Part shown: piece by piece, positions 48,826 to 61,945 of the stretch
Layout: each line of letters opens with the position of its first letter
Position numbering within the stretch: the stretch's first letter is position 1
Assembly (NCBI RefSeq): GCF_027580225.2
Contig: NC_073354.2
Coordinates: 21,287,001 to 21,351,000 of the forward strand
Direction: 5' to 3'
DNA from: Misgurnus anguillicaudatus
Taxonomy: Eukaryota; Chordata; Actinopteri; Cypriniformes; Cobitidae
DNA: 64,000 nt
The notes under the pieces: model-generated
Seen by the model: the letters and a program-made list of their open reading frames with translations, nothing else
Database searches by the model: none
Told to the model about the DNA's origin: nothing
Made by a program: the position numbers and the translations under genes

Positions 48826-49930
48826 TAATGACCTGAGGCCGGGATTTAGCAGATTGTAAAGTATTTTCCGAATGTATAACATGCTAAGAGCATTCGGTTA
48901 ATATCATTATCTAATTTTTGACAGAGATGCGTTTAGCGACTTTTGCATCTAAGCTCTTCATATGAATCGAGTTACCCTCAGCATTGAATTAGTTTAATGA
49001 ATATAAAACATCACTTTAATGTCAAAGGGTGTCCTACCTCAGTTTCTGAGAGATTAAACAGACCCAGGTGCATCTTGGGTACCACTACTCAGATGAATCA
49101 TGCAGTGTTGACCCTCCGGGTGTGTGTGTGTGTGTGTTTATTACAGTCGACCTACATAATAACATTGTGCATTTTAAAGAGATGCATTTAACAAACTGAC
49201 AGTCAAAAGTGTTCCCTGACCTATTTGCCAAAGTACAATCTCAGCTCATTGAATAGTTTCACTCAAGTGTGTTGAGATTTGACAAGTGTGTAATTTTATT
49301 GGAAATATACTGGAGTCAGCTTTATCATCCTACTACTAGGGTATACAAGGTGTTCTAGTTTCCTGTTTGCATATTTCTAAAGTCGGTTTATCAAATCAAA
49401 CAATTAACAGGTGCATTGATATTAATGTAGTACTATTTTTACCTTCATATCTGTACTGAGATTAAGTAAGACATGATGTTCTTTTTTCATCTTACCATCT
49501 GCAACAACAAAAGACTCCAAGATAAACAAGCTTTAGGTCATGCACAGTTTTCACCGTTAAATTGTGCATCAACATCCAAACCATCTGCTGGGTACAACGA
49601 GTTGCCTACAGACGCATGTTACACTGCAGTATTTATTAGTTTTCGAGAGTTTGCCAGGTTGTGTTATAACAGCGCAGGTGCGATCACTTCTGTGCCACCT
49701 GTGGGGCTGCACGCGAGCAGGTCTCATCACATTCAGTGACAGGGTGTAATTAAAAAACTGCTTCAGATCTACCCAGTAGGGGACTCTTCAAAAAGGCCAA
49801 TATAAAAGACTCAGTGCAGGCATGCTGCTTTAAATTCATTCATCTGTTTGGTCTGGAAGTACTGAAAAAAGTCATTTCTGGTTGTTGTTGTTCACTACAA
49901 ATCTTAATGTTTGTATATGGTCAGGTCTAA
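48826..49930. other. No gene supported; short (GT)n at 49122-49138
   Basis: The block 49470-49810 is unrepetitive and moderately GC-rich with overlapping unrecognised frames; otherwise nothing is seen. Confidence 0.4.
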
Positions 49931-50046
49931 GAGGTTTCTGTAGCTAAACTGGTAAAGCGTTACACTAGGATGTGGGTTCCCACAGAAACACACAAATGAA
50001 TAAAAATTACTCTAATGTGCGTTGGATAAAAGTGTGTAATTGGAAG
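49931..50046 (+). mobile_element. tRNA-derived SINE, copy 1, degraded
   Basis: A-box-like TAGCTAAACTGG at 49941-49952, B-box-like GGTTCCCACAG near 49975, and a tail GCGTTGGATAAAAGTGTG near 50019. The layout matches 58104-58242. The head derives from a tRNA; the GGATAAAAG tail is common to fish SINEs. Confidence 0.75.
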
Positions 50047-50051
50047 TAATA

Positions 50052-51134
<1,083 letters not shown>

Positions 51135-51137
51135 TAT

Positions 51138-51946
51138 TTAAAGGGGTGGTTCAATGGTATTTCATGCATTCTGACTTATTAACACAGTTTAAGTGTTGTT
51201 TCCTCATGCTAAACGTAGGCAAAGTGTCAAAAAAGTAGTTAAGCGTGTTACAGAGTATTTCTGTGCCGAATGCACTTCGCCAGGGTTCGTACAAGTTTCT
51301 GAAATTTTTTTCAATTACGGGTCCAAATGACATTTCAGGGGTTTCTATATGTATCACTTCTTTTTATAGGCACTTCTCCCGGAAAACCCCGCCCACCCGT
51401 CAATCAGCGGGAGACGCTAGAACTTACAAACATCACATCACGCGACAGTTTAATTTTTAAAACTCAACAATGGCACGAAAGAAGTGTGTTTTTGAATGTA
51501 AGGAGAAGAAAGCCAGCCTTATGGAAACGATGGATATAGTTTATTATCCGGGGTAACATCAGAGTTTTGCGTGTGTGTTTGATGCGCTGGATTTCATTAA
51601 AAAGTCCCAACGAGGTCATGAGTTGCATGCGGTAAGTAAGACTTCTGTCTTATGTTGGAAATAGGCGCGTGCATATTATATAAATGACACAAACATGTAG
51701 TGTATCATAAGTTAAACAGTGTTGTATAAAGTGTTGCATGATTCGTACTCGCTCCTCTCGCGGTAGTAACTCCTCCTTCTTCATTTTTTCGTACGTTATC
51801 GGAAAGAATCGGTAAAGCTAATCTTTCTTTTATAAATCTGATTAAACTGAAGACTCTTTGGAGATATAAAGGATGTAATACTACTCTATAGGTACTCCAG
51901 ATTAACATCAAAAATGCAAAAACAGCGTGTGTTATGTGAGCTTTAA
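51138..51946 (+). mobile_element. TTAA-flanked element with THAP-like remnant, copy 2
   Basis: TTAA at 51138-51141 and 51943-51946; 809 bp matching 33189-34009 throughout. It starts three bases after the Tc1 element's TA. An ATG at 51470 opens a 28-codon frame beginning MARKKCVFECKEKKASL, resembling the first residues of a THAP finger (C-x3-C), closed by TAA at 51554-51556. GTAAGTAAG at 51632 keeps the splice-donor-like site seen in copy 1. Probably an internally deleted Kolobok-type element. Confidence 0.88.
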
Positions 51947-54689
51947 TTCTAATTTCTCTTCAATTCTACTTTTTACATTTATGTCTTTGTTGGCATTGAA
52001 AACATTTTCCCACATTAGCTCTATTAACATATAGATTAAATGCTTTAATTTGTTATATCGTCCTTTACTCATTTATCTTTTCATCTTTCATTTTCTTGTC
52101 TAAAAATGAGCATGAGCTTATGTTTGATGCCTTACTATAATTTATGAAACATGCAGATATCTGGCCCAAGTTAATAACAGGAAAGATTTGGGCGATGACT
52201 GTCAGTTTTTCTTTTATTCCAAGCACCTGCTGTGTCTGAACCTGTAGCAGTCAGCAGGTGTAAAATACAATTCATTAAAAGTTTAATTAATCCCATTGGC
52301 AGTTTCTTGACTGCCGCAAGTAGAAGTCAATTTAAAAGCTTCCATCATTGCTGTGTTTTTCCACTAGAGTAGTGAGTGACTCGCATGCTTTTGAAGTCCC
52401 TACCAAAATGTTATTTATAATAATACTTTTTCTTATATTCTGTATGTATTTGTCGATAATATGCAAGCAACAGGCTGTGCTGTATCATGAAATAAGTCAT
52501 AGCCGAAGGGCGTTTTTAGGCAAGACGTGATGTGTGCCTGCAACCACTTTAGCTCATGTCCTTCAACAACCCTCCACAACCTTCAAAGCAGAAATGTCCA
52601 AATACTACACTACAAGCTTCACTATAAGTAACTACATATATAATTGTTCCCCTATGGCATGGGTTGTTAGACTGTAGTAACACAGCTAAAGCACTGTGTC
52701 TAATTACAGAAGAAAATAAAGGAGTCCAATTGATCAGGACACTCATGTGTTGCCAAAAAGACAGAAACAGGCTTGATGTGACACTAAATGTCCATCTGTT
52801 GGTTATGTGCAGGCCATGTGTGTCCATAGAATTTTCGAACTATCTGAGCTTCTCGCCTGTGGCGAGGAAATAAAAAAAGCCTCTAGATAACCGATGGAGT
52901 GTGAAATATCAGTAAATTATTTTTTAAATGTGATTTTCAGAGTCTCCATCATGTCCTTTAGTCAAATCACTGGTTTGTGCTCCTCTAGCTTTATTTTATA
53001 TAATCTAATAGTTCACAATCTCATAGATTAAATGTTTTAGAAAACCAATCTGTTATGTGACTATAAAAGTGGGATTAGAGATGTTCCTAGCATTTCATGA
53101 AAATATAACATACATCTGTGTTTGCTCATTAAACGTACGTATGTGAGAACTATCCACAATTCTCTAGGTTTCAGTCTCATTTCCTTTTTGTCACCCTTCG
53201 TCCCATGATTTAAGACATTGAGGACTGAGATTTAGTATGGGCCCATCCTTTCATGCTCTGTAGGGCAACTTAACAAGGTTATTTAGTACTGAAAAGTCTA
53301 TTTAAATGTAAAACACAACAGATAATGGAAATGCATGGGCTGCCTAAATAGCATGAGACCTGCCATAAATTGTTTCGGAGCAGTGGAAATACTGCGGCCT
53401 GGCGATTGGATTTTAACAACAATAAATGACACAGATTAGATCCCTAAATTACAGATAATCACTGTCACCACACAATGGTCTTTTTGAGTTAGTGGGATCA
53501 ATACAGAGCAGAAGATGCTCACTGAAGTCTATCAATAACTCTTTGGGGTGGAAAAGAGAAAAGGAAGAATGTAGTGCATTGTCATTTTTAATATTCTGTG
53601 CGCTTTGAAATATTAAGTGTGATAAAGTGGGAGCATTTAAAGTAACATTTAGACTGACAGTACATTTACAATAGATCAATTAATAAAATAACAGGGATTA
53701 ATCTTCCTTGTTTCAAAGCACCCTTATTTTTTGATAGGTTTGAGGATTTTAAGTCTTTTCTTAAATACAGTACCATACTGCAAAAATCATAAAAAGGAGG
53801 GTTTTATATTAACTTGATTAATTATTTATACAATTTGGTAAAAGTGGGATTACTGGTTAATAGCTACAGAAAAGAGTCATGCACCATTCAGAATAAAACT
53901 GCAAATGCCTTCCAAATATACAAATTTAATTCTTGAAGTTGAATTGACCCAATTCGCCATGCAGGAGTCATAAGCCTTACAAACAGAAAAATAGATCTGT
54001 TTAAAATTTGTGTTTGATTTAGGTGCATTTAATTATATTTAATACGTTAATTTTATGACCCAGTAATTTTATGACTTAATTTTCCAGAATGTCATTACCT
54101 AATGAATTTCTGATTGAATTTTAATTCAGTAATTCATCTTCCTGTCTTCATAATTCTGGTTCATGCGGTGTGGCCATTTCAATTCAAATCACACAAAGGA
54201 CTAATTTCTTAAATTCTGAATGCTCGTATAGACTTTAATTCATTAAAAAAATTCAGAGATCCCATTGACGTTTGATTGACCATCATTGTAACTATGTTGA
54301 AACAGTCGCTGATCTTATCTTTTCCAAGCCTGCAGAGACACAGCTAGTTGTATAAATCATGGCATACTTCTGTTTGAAGAAAACCGTAAGCAAACACTGT
54401 TATCTAGCAGGCTGTCGGGGACAGCTGTAGACCACCTATAAAGACAGGCTGTGAGTCCTCAGTCAGGGACCGACACTGTTGTGAAGGATAAGGGCAAGAC
54501 ATTTTGTAACTGCATCTACTCAGTTATTTTGACAATCACCAAATTAAGGTAAAGTGAGGTCACCTAAGGGTTATAAGAGCAGCCATAATATTAAATACTA
54601 ATTAACCTTGATAGTGTAGTTCATTATGACTCATACTAATAATGTATTTCTTCATGGGATAAAGCACTAGGTTTCACAGTTCCATAACT
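51947..54689. other. No recognised feature over 2.7 kb
   Basis: One of the longest transposon-free stretches. Frames at 52348-52530, 52549-52827 and 53449-53679 lack family motifs. The last three bases before the next element are ACT, its left duplication. Candidate conserved DNA could lie at 53150-53450, but nothing in the sequence alone proves it. Confidence 0.4.
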
Positions 54690-56425
54690 GGGGCCGGTTG
54701 TACCAGCTGTGCGTAAATTACAACGTAGCCTAGTTACGACGTAAATGGGCACTAAGTTACAACTTATGCACTACTAAATGTTGCACCCTTACACTTAGTT
54801 TAAACGTAACAATACGTTGTAACTAAATATTTACAGAAGCCTCTGTCCATGAATAACGGTCGGAATAAGATGTCAGCCATATTAGACCACATCGATGAGT
54901 TCGTAATTGATATGAAAAGCCGCAAGTTCGTCAACGAGGTTTCAAGAACTGTTTTGTTTTCTGTGTATCCATCAATTAAAATAAGATTTACATTTTCTTC
55001 CTGTTTATTTTCTCCTCCATGTGTGAGATAGATATTTTCAATTAAACGTGTAATGTTTTGACGTCTTTTTTAGCCAGTCAAGAATGAGTTTAAAATTACG
55101 TGCTGTTCAGACTATTTCCTTATGATTGGGTTAAGAAAAATAGACGTCATTCTATGCGACAATGCATTACTTTACGGAGAGCTTACGACCTACTAGCTAC
55201 GTTCTGCCTTAAGAACAAATGGTGCAACCGAATAAAGTAAAGAGGTAGTTATAAACTAGCTAGTAGTTACTAGGGATGCACCAAAATGAAAATTCTTGGC
55301 CGAAACCGAAAACCGAAAAAGAGGAAACCAAGGTCGAAAAACCGAAACCGAAACACCGAAATAAATTATTATGCCAATTATTAGTACAAATGCATTTATG
55401 GCTATCACTGTGTACTAACTTTACTAGGGGTGTGTGATGGATCACAAAACTCTCTGTTCGGATCACATTACAGTTTTTGAGGCACGGATCTGATTATTTT
55501 TCAGATCAGCAAAAAGTTGTCTAATAACAAATAAAGAAATTGCAAAAATTTATGAAAAAGAACAAAGTTGCACATTAATAAGGGCTAACATTAGCATTAG
55601 GTACAGAAATAAATTAAATGAGTCATAAGACTGTCTCTATTGTATAAATTTAATATATTATTATTTTTAGAGCTACAGAAGTAATTTTTTTTCTTTGTCT
55701 TGGGTTGTTTGATTAACATCAATGACACAGACTTAAGTAGGTTAATTGAGGTTACTGTCTCTTTAAATAAGCAGAGACAGGTTTCTGACTGTAATCTATA
55801 CATACACTTAAGACATAAACAAATGTTTTTATTAGAAAAAGAATACTTTGGAGATAATTTTGTTTATATGTGCCCTGTCAATAACACAAAGATTTTACGT
55901 TCGCTTGTTTGCGTCTCACTCGTGTGTGCACTATTGAGGGCACTTAAACGCGCGCACACAGAGGCCGAGGGCGAATCCTAAACAGCGCAGCATAAAAACT
56001 TTACGTTGTTTTTCATTGCTTTATTCGGCACATGTATGTTAATGGACTATACAGTATGAGACACATTTGCGCGACTTTCTCTAAAGTTTACACTTCAAGA
56101 CTTCTGATCTTTGAAGGGCGTACTCACTGTGATGATCACAACCGCATGTATGCCTCTGTGCGTACAGAAAACTGCTCACTTTAGCGCCTTTTGCGGTTAA
56201 ATACTTCCACACCGCATAAATGTTGCTTCACGTGCAGGTCGCGGTTTCTGTTTGCGTCATCACAACATTTCGGCCGTATTGTTTCGGTGATAAAAGTCTT
56301 TTCCGAAAATCCGGAAAATTTTCTGTGGCCGAATATTCGGTGCATTCCTAGTAGTTACTAAGCCTCTAGTTTGGACTTTACGTCCCAGTTTAAGTGAGAA
56401 CTTTTGAACGACTGGAGCAAACCCT
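54690..56425. mobile_element. Harbinger-like element with ACT duplication, carrying a hAT
   Basis: Left end GGGGCCGGTTGTACCAGCTG and right end (reversed) AGGGTTTGCTCCAGTCGTTC are similar; ACT flanks both (54687-54689; 56426-56428). CTAGTTACGACGTAAATGG near the left mirrors CTTTACGTCCCAG on the right. Without the inner hAT (55271-56350) it is about 650 bp. The 60-codon frame at 54849-55031 is unrecognised. Confidence 0.65.
55271..56350. mobile_element. hAT element with 8-bp duplication GTAGTTAC, nested
   Basis: Starts TAGGGATGCACCAAAATGAA and ends TTCGGTGCATTCCTA; GTAGTTAC is exact at 55263-55270 and 56351-56358. Near the left end CCGAAAACCGAAA/ACCGAAACCGAAACACCGAA words repeat; near the right CGGCCGTATTGTTTCGG and GGCCGAATATTCGG. 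At 55423 a TAGGGGTGTGTGATGGATCA stretch looks like the tip of another transposon inserted inside it. Confidence 0.95.
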
Positions 56426-56979
56426 ACTCTGGACATTTGTGAATCCATGTACTGTACTATGGTCTTAATCTACATATCTAGGGAACATGTTTGGGCTACA
56501 GACGTTTTTGAAAACATTAAATATGCAAGTGTTATTTCAAAAGAGAAAGAAAGAAAGAAAAGAACGGAAGTTTTTCAAACTAAAGTTTCAAATTAATTGG
56601 CACCGACACACTTGTTAAGCATCTGTACAGGGAATGGTTTGACTGACAGAACTCTGTACGAACTAGTTTCAAGGGACTTAAAGGTAACTTTGTTGCAGAT
56701 AACAAATTACTTTAGTGCAGGAAACGGTGGAACTACTGTTGGTTTTGAAACTCTGAGCTTGCAACTTGCCAATTAAAAATTTATTTAATAGATAAATCAT
56801 TATAACTCATGCAAGGACATATCTGTGTTATGTATAAATTGGTAATATATTCTGTTCATATAACTATATGTTGCATATGAGCCTGCCTTATAATCTAATT
56901 ATGAGACCTGGAGCTTTATTGATTTCAACAATTCATTTCAATATGACTTCAATCCTTAACATGGTCTTATAGCCAATAT
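56426..56979. other. No recognised feature
   Basis: Short GAAA tandem at 56544-56560; otherwise nothing. Confidence 0.5.
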
Positions 56980-57340
56980 TAAAGGTTACGTTCTTCCTAA
57001 TCCCATTTTTTAAACCCTAGTTAGTGTGTAATGTTGCTATAATAGCATAAATAATACCTGAGAAATGATAAAGCTCAAAGTTCACTGTCAGGCGATATAT
57101 TTTCTTTAACAGAATTCACCTTTCAAAGCCTACAGCGAACGGCTCGTTTGGACTACAGCCCTCTACTTCCTGCTTTAATGACGTCAGTAGAACAGTTTTT
57201 TTTACTAAACTCCGCCCACAGGAATACGTCAGTCACCAGCTAAGCTAACGGCAAGCTAAGCTGCCATCGAATCACTAAACAAACTACACAATCAGAACTC
57301 GAAACGTATTTCTGAAGGAGGAACTTCATAGAACAAGGAA
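56980..57340. mobile_element. Probable TTAA-type dispersed repeat
   Basis: Begins TTAAAGGTTACGTTCTTCC and continues with CpG-rich words (CTTTAATGACGTCAGTAG, ACTCCGCCCACAGGAATACG) that I associate with a fish repeat. It contains a perfect CRE-type TGACGTCA near 57179. The right end was not found. Confidence 0.45.
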
Positions 57341-58103
57341 GACATCAGACCGTTTTGAGGACAGTGAAAACAGCAACATTTTATATTGCACATTGTAAAC
57401 ACAATCAAAGCTGCAAAAACACAGAAAGAACGAAACCTTTAAAGATATCAAGGTTATTTTTCACAGAATGTTCTTTGTTATGGTTTCGTGTAGAAACTAA
57501 TAGATCACAAAAGATAATTACTTTAGCTAGGATATCACAGGCAGGTTCGCATACCATATTTTTTAACATATAGATTGCATAAGCTCAGCCTACACAGAAA
57601 ATCACAGTTTTGTGTGTCAAAACCAGCAGCTACTGGCTGAATTCAGTCTGCTGACTGTTTGCATCACAGTATGACTATTTGATCTTTATATTTCAATCAG
57701 ACCTATATATATAATATATACATACAAAATGGTATACTCAAACTCTAAAATACTTTCACCACATACAGGCAATGATGCATTAATGTTCAATGAGGCATTA
57801 AACCTCTGCGTGAAGTCAGTGGAGATTTATTCATGTAAAAGATGACCAGATTATACAAGAGCTATGCCAAGTCAACTCCATTTTAGTTGTATTACTTTTA
57901 GGATTGCGGTAATAGACCACCAGTAGAGATTCAGTCTAGATTATAATGTGTGAAATGGGCCGCTTCTTCTTACAAACCCCTGAGAGAAGACTCACAGTAC
58001 AGCACAAATGCGTGCAACTCTTGTCTGCAAACACTGAATCCAGTTATTGCCTTGACATCTATGTCACACTGTTGATGGTTTCTAATCCTCTGAGATATTA
58101 TCA
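57341..58103. other. No recognised feature
   Basis: AT-rich; a TATATATAATATATACATAC run near 57705-57725. Confidence 0.5.
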
Positions 58104-58242
58104 TGTGTTCCTGTAGCTCAACTGGTGGAGCACGGCGCATGCGTCACCCAAGGTCATGGTCTCAATATCCAGGTGACGCAAAACTGAATGTATACCGTTC
58201 CATGAATCCGCAATATGTTGCTTTGGATAAAAGATGCATACT
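58104..58242 (+). mobile_element. tRNA-derived SINE, copy 2
   Basis: A box TAGCTCAACTGG at 58114-58125 and B-box-like GGTCTCAATATCC at 58158-58170, 44 bp apart as in a tRNA gene, then a tail TTGCTTTGGATAAAAGATGC near 58218. The B box has drifted from GGTTCGAnTCC, so RNA polymerase III transcription is doubtful. Confidence 0.85.
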
Positions 58243-58957
58243 TGTATATGCATACTTTAGTAATATTGAAACAAATAGTTTGCTGTTGTTTTAACACATA
58301 ATATATACATACAATGCTTGTTTTTTGATCAGATGTTTTTGTATATGGAATATTAAGAGTGTATGGCCACAATAATGCGGCATAATAGCACATGTACTCC
58401 TCACTTCTGTGAGGTGCAGTTTGGAAATGAAAAGCTCTTAAGAAAAAAATAGATTTACACAATGATGGTGCATACAGTCGTCATGGTAACAGACCGAATA
58501 TGGGTAATAGGTGTAGGAGACCTTGCTGGCAGTTTTGCTGTGTGGGTTGAGACATTGCTTCCTGTGAAGCAATCAGATGTGGACGCTTGACATTGGATCC
58601 ACAGCCTTGCACCTCTGTGTTTATGGGTGCTGAAACAGGAGACACTGTTAAAAGTTAAAACCGAAAGTCAACAACAGCCAGCACTCGATTGCAGTGTGAA
58701 GAGACCATTGAGCTTACAGTATTTTCAACCTGCTCAAATAAGGGTGCACTTCAAGAATGCATTTTTTTTATTTAAAATCACTCAATGTAGTTTTTATATT
58801 ATCAAGTAGTCTTGGCGCCTCTTCTGTTTTGCATGACAATATAATTCTGTCTCCGCGGATGTATGCGTGCATATCACTGGAGTACTACATGTGTCAGAGC
58901 CCCAAATAATTTCCAGAACAAGTAGATGTGCTTCACCATAATGAAATTACATGCAGA
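58243..58957. other. No recognised feature
   Basis: Frames on the minus strand at 58154-58462 and plus at 58627-58809 have no family features. Confidence 0.5.
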
Positions 58958-59195
58958 ATTAAAGTTTGGATCGGGACGTTTCGGGTAAGAGCGGGCGCTC
59001 GGGGCCCACCGGCAACCTCTGGAAGCAGAGGATTATTGCTCGGGAGAGGCTGGGAATCTCCGTGGCAACCATGGGGATGGGCTCGAGTTGGAAGACGTTT
59101 ATTAGCTTAAAAGAGCTAAAGAAAGCAGAGGAGGAAGTCTGTGATGTCAAAGTCTCATTGAAGGCTGAGAAACATGAATATTCATTTTAAGCTCC
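58958..59195. promoter_or_regulatory. GC-rich unrepetitive block, candidate regulatory DNA
   Basis: An unusually GC-rich island (GGGCGCTCGGGGCCCACCGG) followed by GGAATCTCCGTGGCAACCAT, which contains RFX-type half-sites (GGCAACCATGG), and ending GAAACATGAATATTCATTTT. Plus frames at 58928-59110 and 58966-59190 and a minus frame overlap, so coding is possible but no motif supports it. CGG followed by GTAAGAGCG near 58982 is a donor-like site. Confidence 0.3.
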
Positions 59196-59566
59196 TTTAT
59201 TTGACATTGGGCATGTTACCTCTAATTGTACATCACTCTACTAGTTAAAAAATTGTTTTTCCCAGACTTTTCGCATTATGGTTTTTGTACAGTACATTAT
59301 ATCTCATTCTTGTGGAGTGGACTGCAGAAAATGTTCAATACTAACAAAACGCACTCTCTCATACTGTAGTCAGTCCACATTCTCTTTTTGGAGAGACCAG
59401 CAAGAGTTTCATTGCTGATCTAGCTGGTTATTGCTGGTTTGGTGATGTGGAACAGCAAATTTACTCTAACAAAATGTAGCTTGTGAAGCTGACTAACATC
59501 TATTTCTAGTGATGCTTCTTAACCAATGTAGTTTTGCCAGTCAAGTTACACGCTGTCAGAAAAAAT
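59196..59566. other. No recognised feature
   Basis: Ends with GAAAAAAT (59559-59566), the left duplication of the next element. Confidence 0.5.
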
Positions 59567-59881
59567 AACACAGTCTCACACCCATGGCGTCAATATTTGA
59601 CGACACTTGACCATGCGTCAATATGTTGACGCGGAGGGTATACCTTTCGCGTCATTTTTTGACGAACTGGGGACTTCAATACTATTAGGTACGCGAAATT
59701 AAACAGTTGTCGCCTGGCATTGGGGTTAGGGAAAGGTTTGGGTAGGGATGTCATTATGTAAATCTAACCCTAAACCGACGCGAAAATGGTAGAAAATAGT
59801 AAGAAAATAGGAAAGAGAATGCAACGGACTTAATAGTATTGAAGTCCCCAAATATTGACGCCATGGGGTGAGACTGGGTTG
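59567..59881. mobile_element. Hairpin element, family M, copy 2, internally deleted
   Basis: Ends AACACAGTCTCAC and, reversed, CAACCCAGTCTCAC, flanked by exact GAAAAAAT at 59559-59566 and 59882-59889. The left arm keeps three CGTCA/TGACG pairs (one with a 6-base spacer); the right arm jumps from GAAGTCCCC to the terminal AATATTGACG, losing most of its copy of that block. Confidence 0.93.
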
Positions 59882-59970
59882 GAAAAAATGTATAACCTAG
59901 TTATCATTGGGGCGGTACCCTTTTAAAAAATACAGCTTTGCACCTAGGGTTCATATTATTACCTCAAAGA

Positions 59971-60424
59971 TACACTATATTGGCAAATGTTTTGGGACAC
60001 CTCTCCAAATCATTGCATTCAGGTGTTCCAATCACTTCCAGTGAAAGGACATCTTAATGCTTCATCATACCAAGACATTTTGGACAATTTCATGCTTTCA
60101 ACTCTATGGGAACAGTTTGCGGATGGCCCCTTCCTGTTCCAACATTGAAGGTCCATAAAGACATGGATGAGCGAGTTTGGTTTGAAGGAACTTGAATGTC
60201 CTGACCTCAACCCAACATCTTTGGGATAAATTAGAGCGGAGACTATGAGCGAGGCATTCTCGTCCAACATTAGTGTCTGACCTTACAAATGTGCTTTTAG
60301 AAGAATGGTCAAAAATTCCTAAACCTTGTAGAAAGTTTTCCAAGAAGAGTTGCAGCTGTTAAAGCTGCAAAGGATGGCCCAACTCCATGTTAAACCCTAT
60401 GGATTAAGCATGGGATGTCATTAG
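59971..60424 (+). pseudogene. Tc1-like element remnant with transposase fragments
   Basis: The left end TACACTATATTGGCAAATG is a Tc1-type terminal repeat. Internal deletion brings it next to the C-terminal third of a transposase reading LNASSYQDILDNFML and LWEQFADGPFLFQH, after which the catalytic Asp block is missing and a stop follows. ECPDLNP survives but the Glu motif that should follow is broken. The 3' end is cut off at 60424 by the adjoining MITE, and no right terminal repeat is seen beyond it. Confidence 0.9.
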
Positions 60425-60890
60425 CAGTGATGCCCGCTGACCTCTTTTTTTCAAAAGTGCTCGATGCAAAGTTTGTTACATCATGTATGTAGCCTGTCAT
60501 GTGTGTGGTTCCTTTTTTCAAAATATGTGTTCTGCGCATCGAGAGATCCTGTGTGCATCACGTGTCTTGTCAAAATAAGTGCCTGCTGCAGACGCATCTA
60601 AAGGGTTTATGATAAAAGAGACCCTCGTATTTGCACAATCTCATGCGTAATCAGAGTTTACTGTTAAAGGGAGTGTATTTTGTGTATTTTGTAAACATGA
60701 GCGTCTCTTTTATCATAAACGATTTTGACACGTGTGCAGCAGGCACTTATTTTGACAGAACACGTGATGCAGGATCTCTCGACGTGCAGAACACATGCAT
60801 GTATTTTGAAAAAATGAACCACACACATGACACTCCGAACACTTATTTTAAATAAGCGCCCCTCGGATGAGCAGTCACGTGCCGCCACTG
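60425..60890. mobile_element. hAT MITE with CAGTGRYGSC ends, copy 2
   Basis: CAGTGATGCCCGCTGAC on the left and, reversed, CAGTGGCGGCACGTGAC on the right. The interior mirrors itself around TTTATGATAAAAGAGAC/GTCTCTTTTATCATAAA and shares these words with 21393-21824. Flanking octamers GTCATTAG and CATATTGG do not match. Overlapping frames here are by-products of the palindrome. Confidence 0.82.
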
Positions 60891-61945
60891 CATATTGGCA
60901 TCTCAAAGGCACATATTGGCACCAAATGTATACATATATGAACCTAATGGTACATATTAGGACCTCTTAAACGGTACTGCTCCAGTGACCACTGGTGTGC
61001 ATATTTTGACAATTTTTTGTTGGTTAAACAAGATGGGGTCAGACACAAACATTTATTACACTGAATATAATATTTTGTTTGCAGAATAGCAAGAACAAAA
61101 CAGCTGTAAAATCTGTGATTCTGTGAGAATTATATTTTCACACTCTTCAAAATAAATGTGCTTTAAAGAAATCCTTGCAGCAGTGCCAGAAGAACCATTT
61201 GGTTAGCCAACCTTTTAAGTCAAAGGTTCTTGAAAGAAGCATTTCTTTCTTATCTTTTTATAGTCTCTATCTTTTTTCAGGACATAAAAGTTTTGTGCAA
61301 CAGTATTTTAAGAGTAGGGGAGAACCGGGGCAAAAGTAACGCGGGACGAAAGTAACAAAGCAATTTTCTCCGAGCCCTGATAACATCCAAACTACGACAG
61401 CATCTTAGGCACCCAACTTCTGACAGACCTGACAAATATCGCGTTATTAACTCACCGTTTTCCGCATCAGAGCTCACAAAATTTTAAAATCCCTGGTAGT
61501 CCTTCGGCAGACACTCTTTAATTTTGGTAGCCCGAAATGAATATAAGTAGCTCGGAAAAAAAATACACTGTTTAATGTAGAGTATTGATAAATGATCCCA
61601 AAATGTTCCACTGTTTTCCAAAGTTTTTGGTTAGCCAGGAATGTTTTCTTTAAGAAAATAAAAATTCCCCTAATGTTATTTTTAGGTTATTTTAATGTTC
61701 CCCTAACGTTAGAATAATTTAATTGTTATATTACTGAAATATTTTATGAATGTATAACACATCAAACATTGTATTTAGAAAACATGATATTTTATTAAAT
61801 ATATAAACAACCAGTGACTTTAACACAAGAAGACTTAAAGCAGATATTTATTAAAAAGGAATAAACATTTAATTCCCTTTAGGTTAACAGATCTTACCAT
61901 AGCCGTTTATTTTTGCTAGAATAATGTTAGACTCTGAGGTAAAAC
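60891..61945. other. No clear feature; two repeat fragments
   Basis: 61155-61260 (AGAACCATTTGGTTAGCC; TCAAAGGTTCTTGAAAG) resembles the GGTTCCCC hairpin repeat. 61313-61360 (GGGGAGAACCGGGGCAAAAG) has the style of a transposon end. AATAATGTTAGACTCTGAGG at 61919 recurs with changes at 63793, suggesting a larger duplicated unit around the next element. Confidence 0.35.

Noticed and set aside
58104..58242. Functional tRNA gene
   Set aside because: The B box is diverged, the cloverleaf is not closed and a SINE tail follows.
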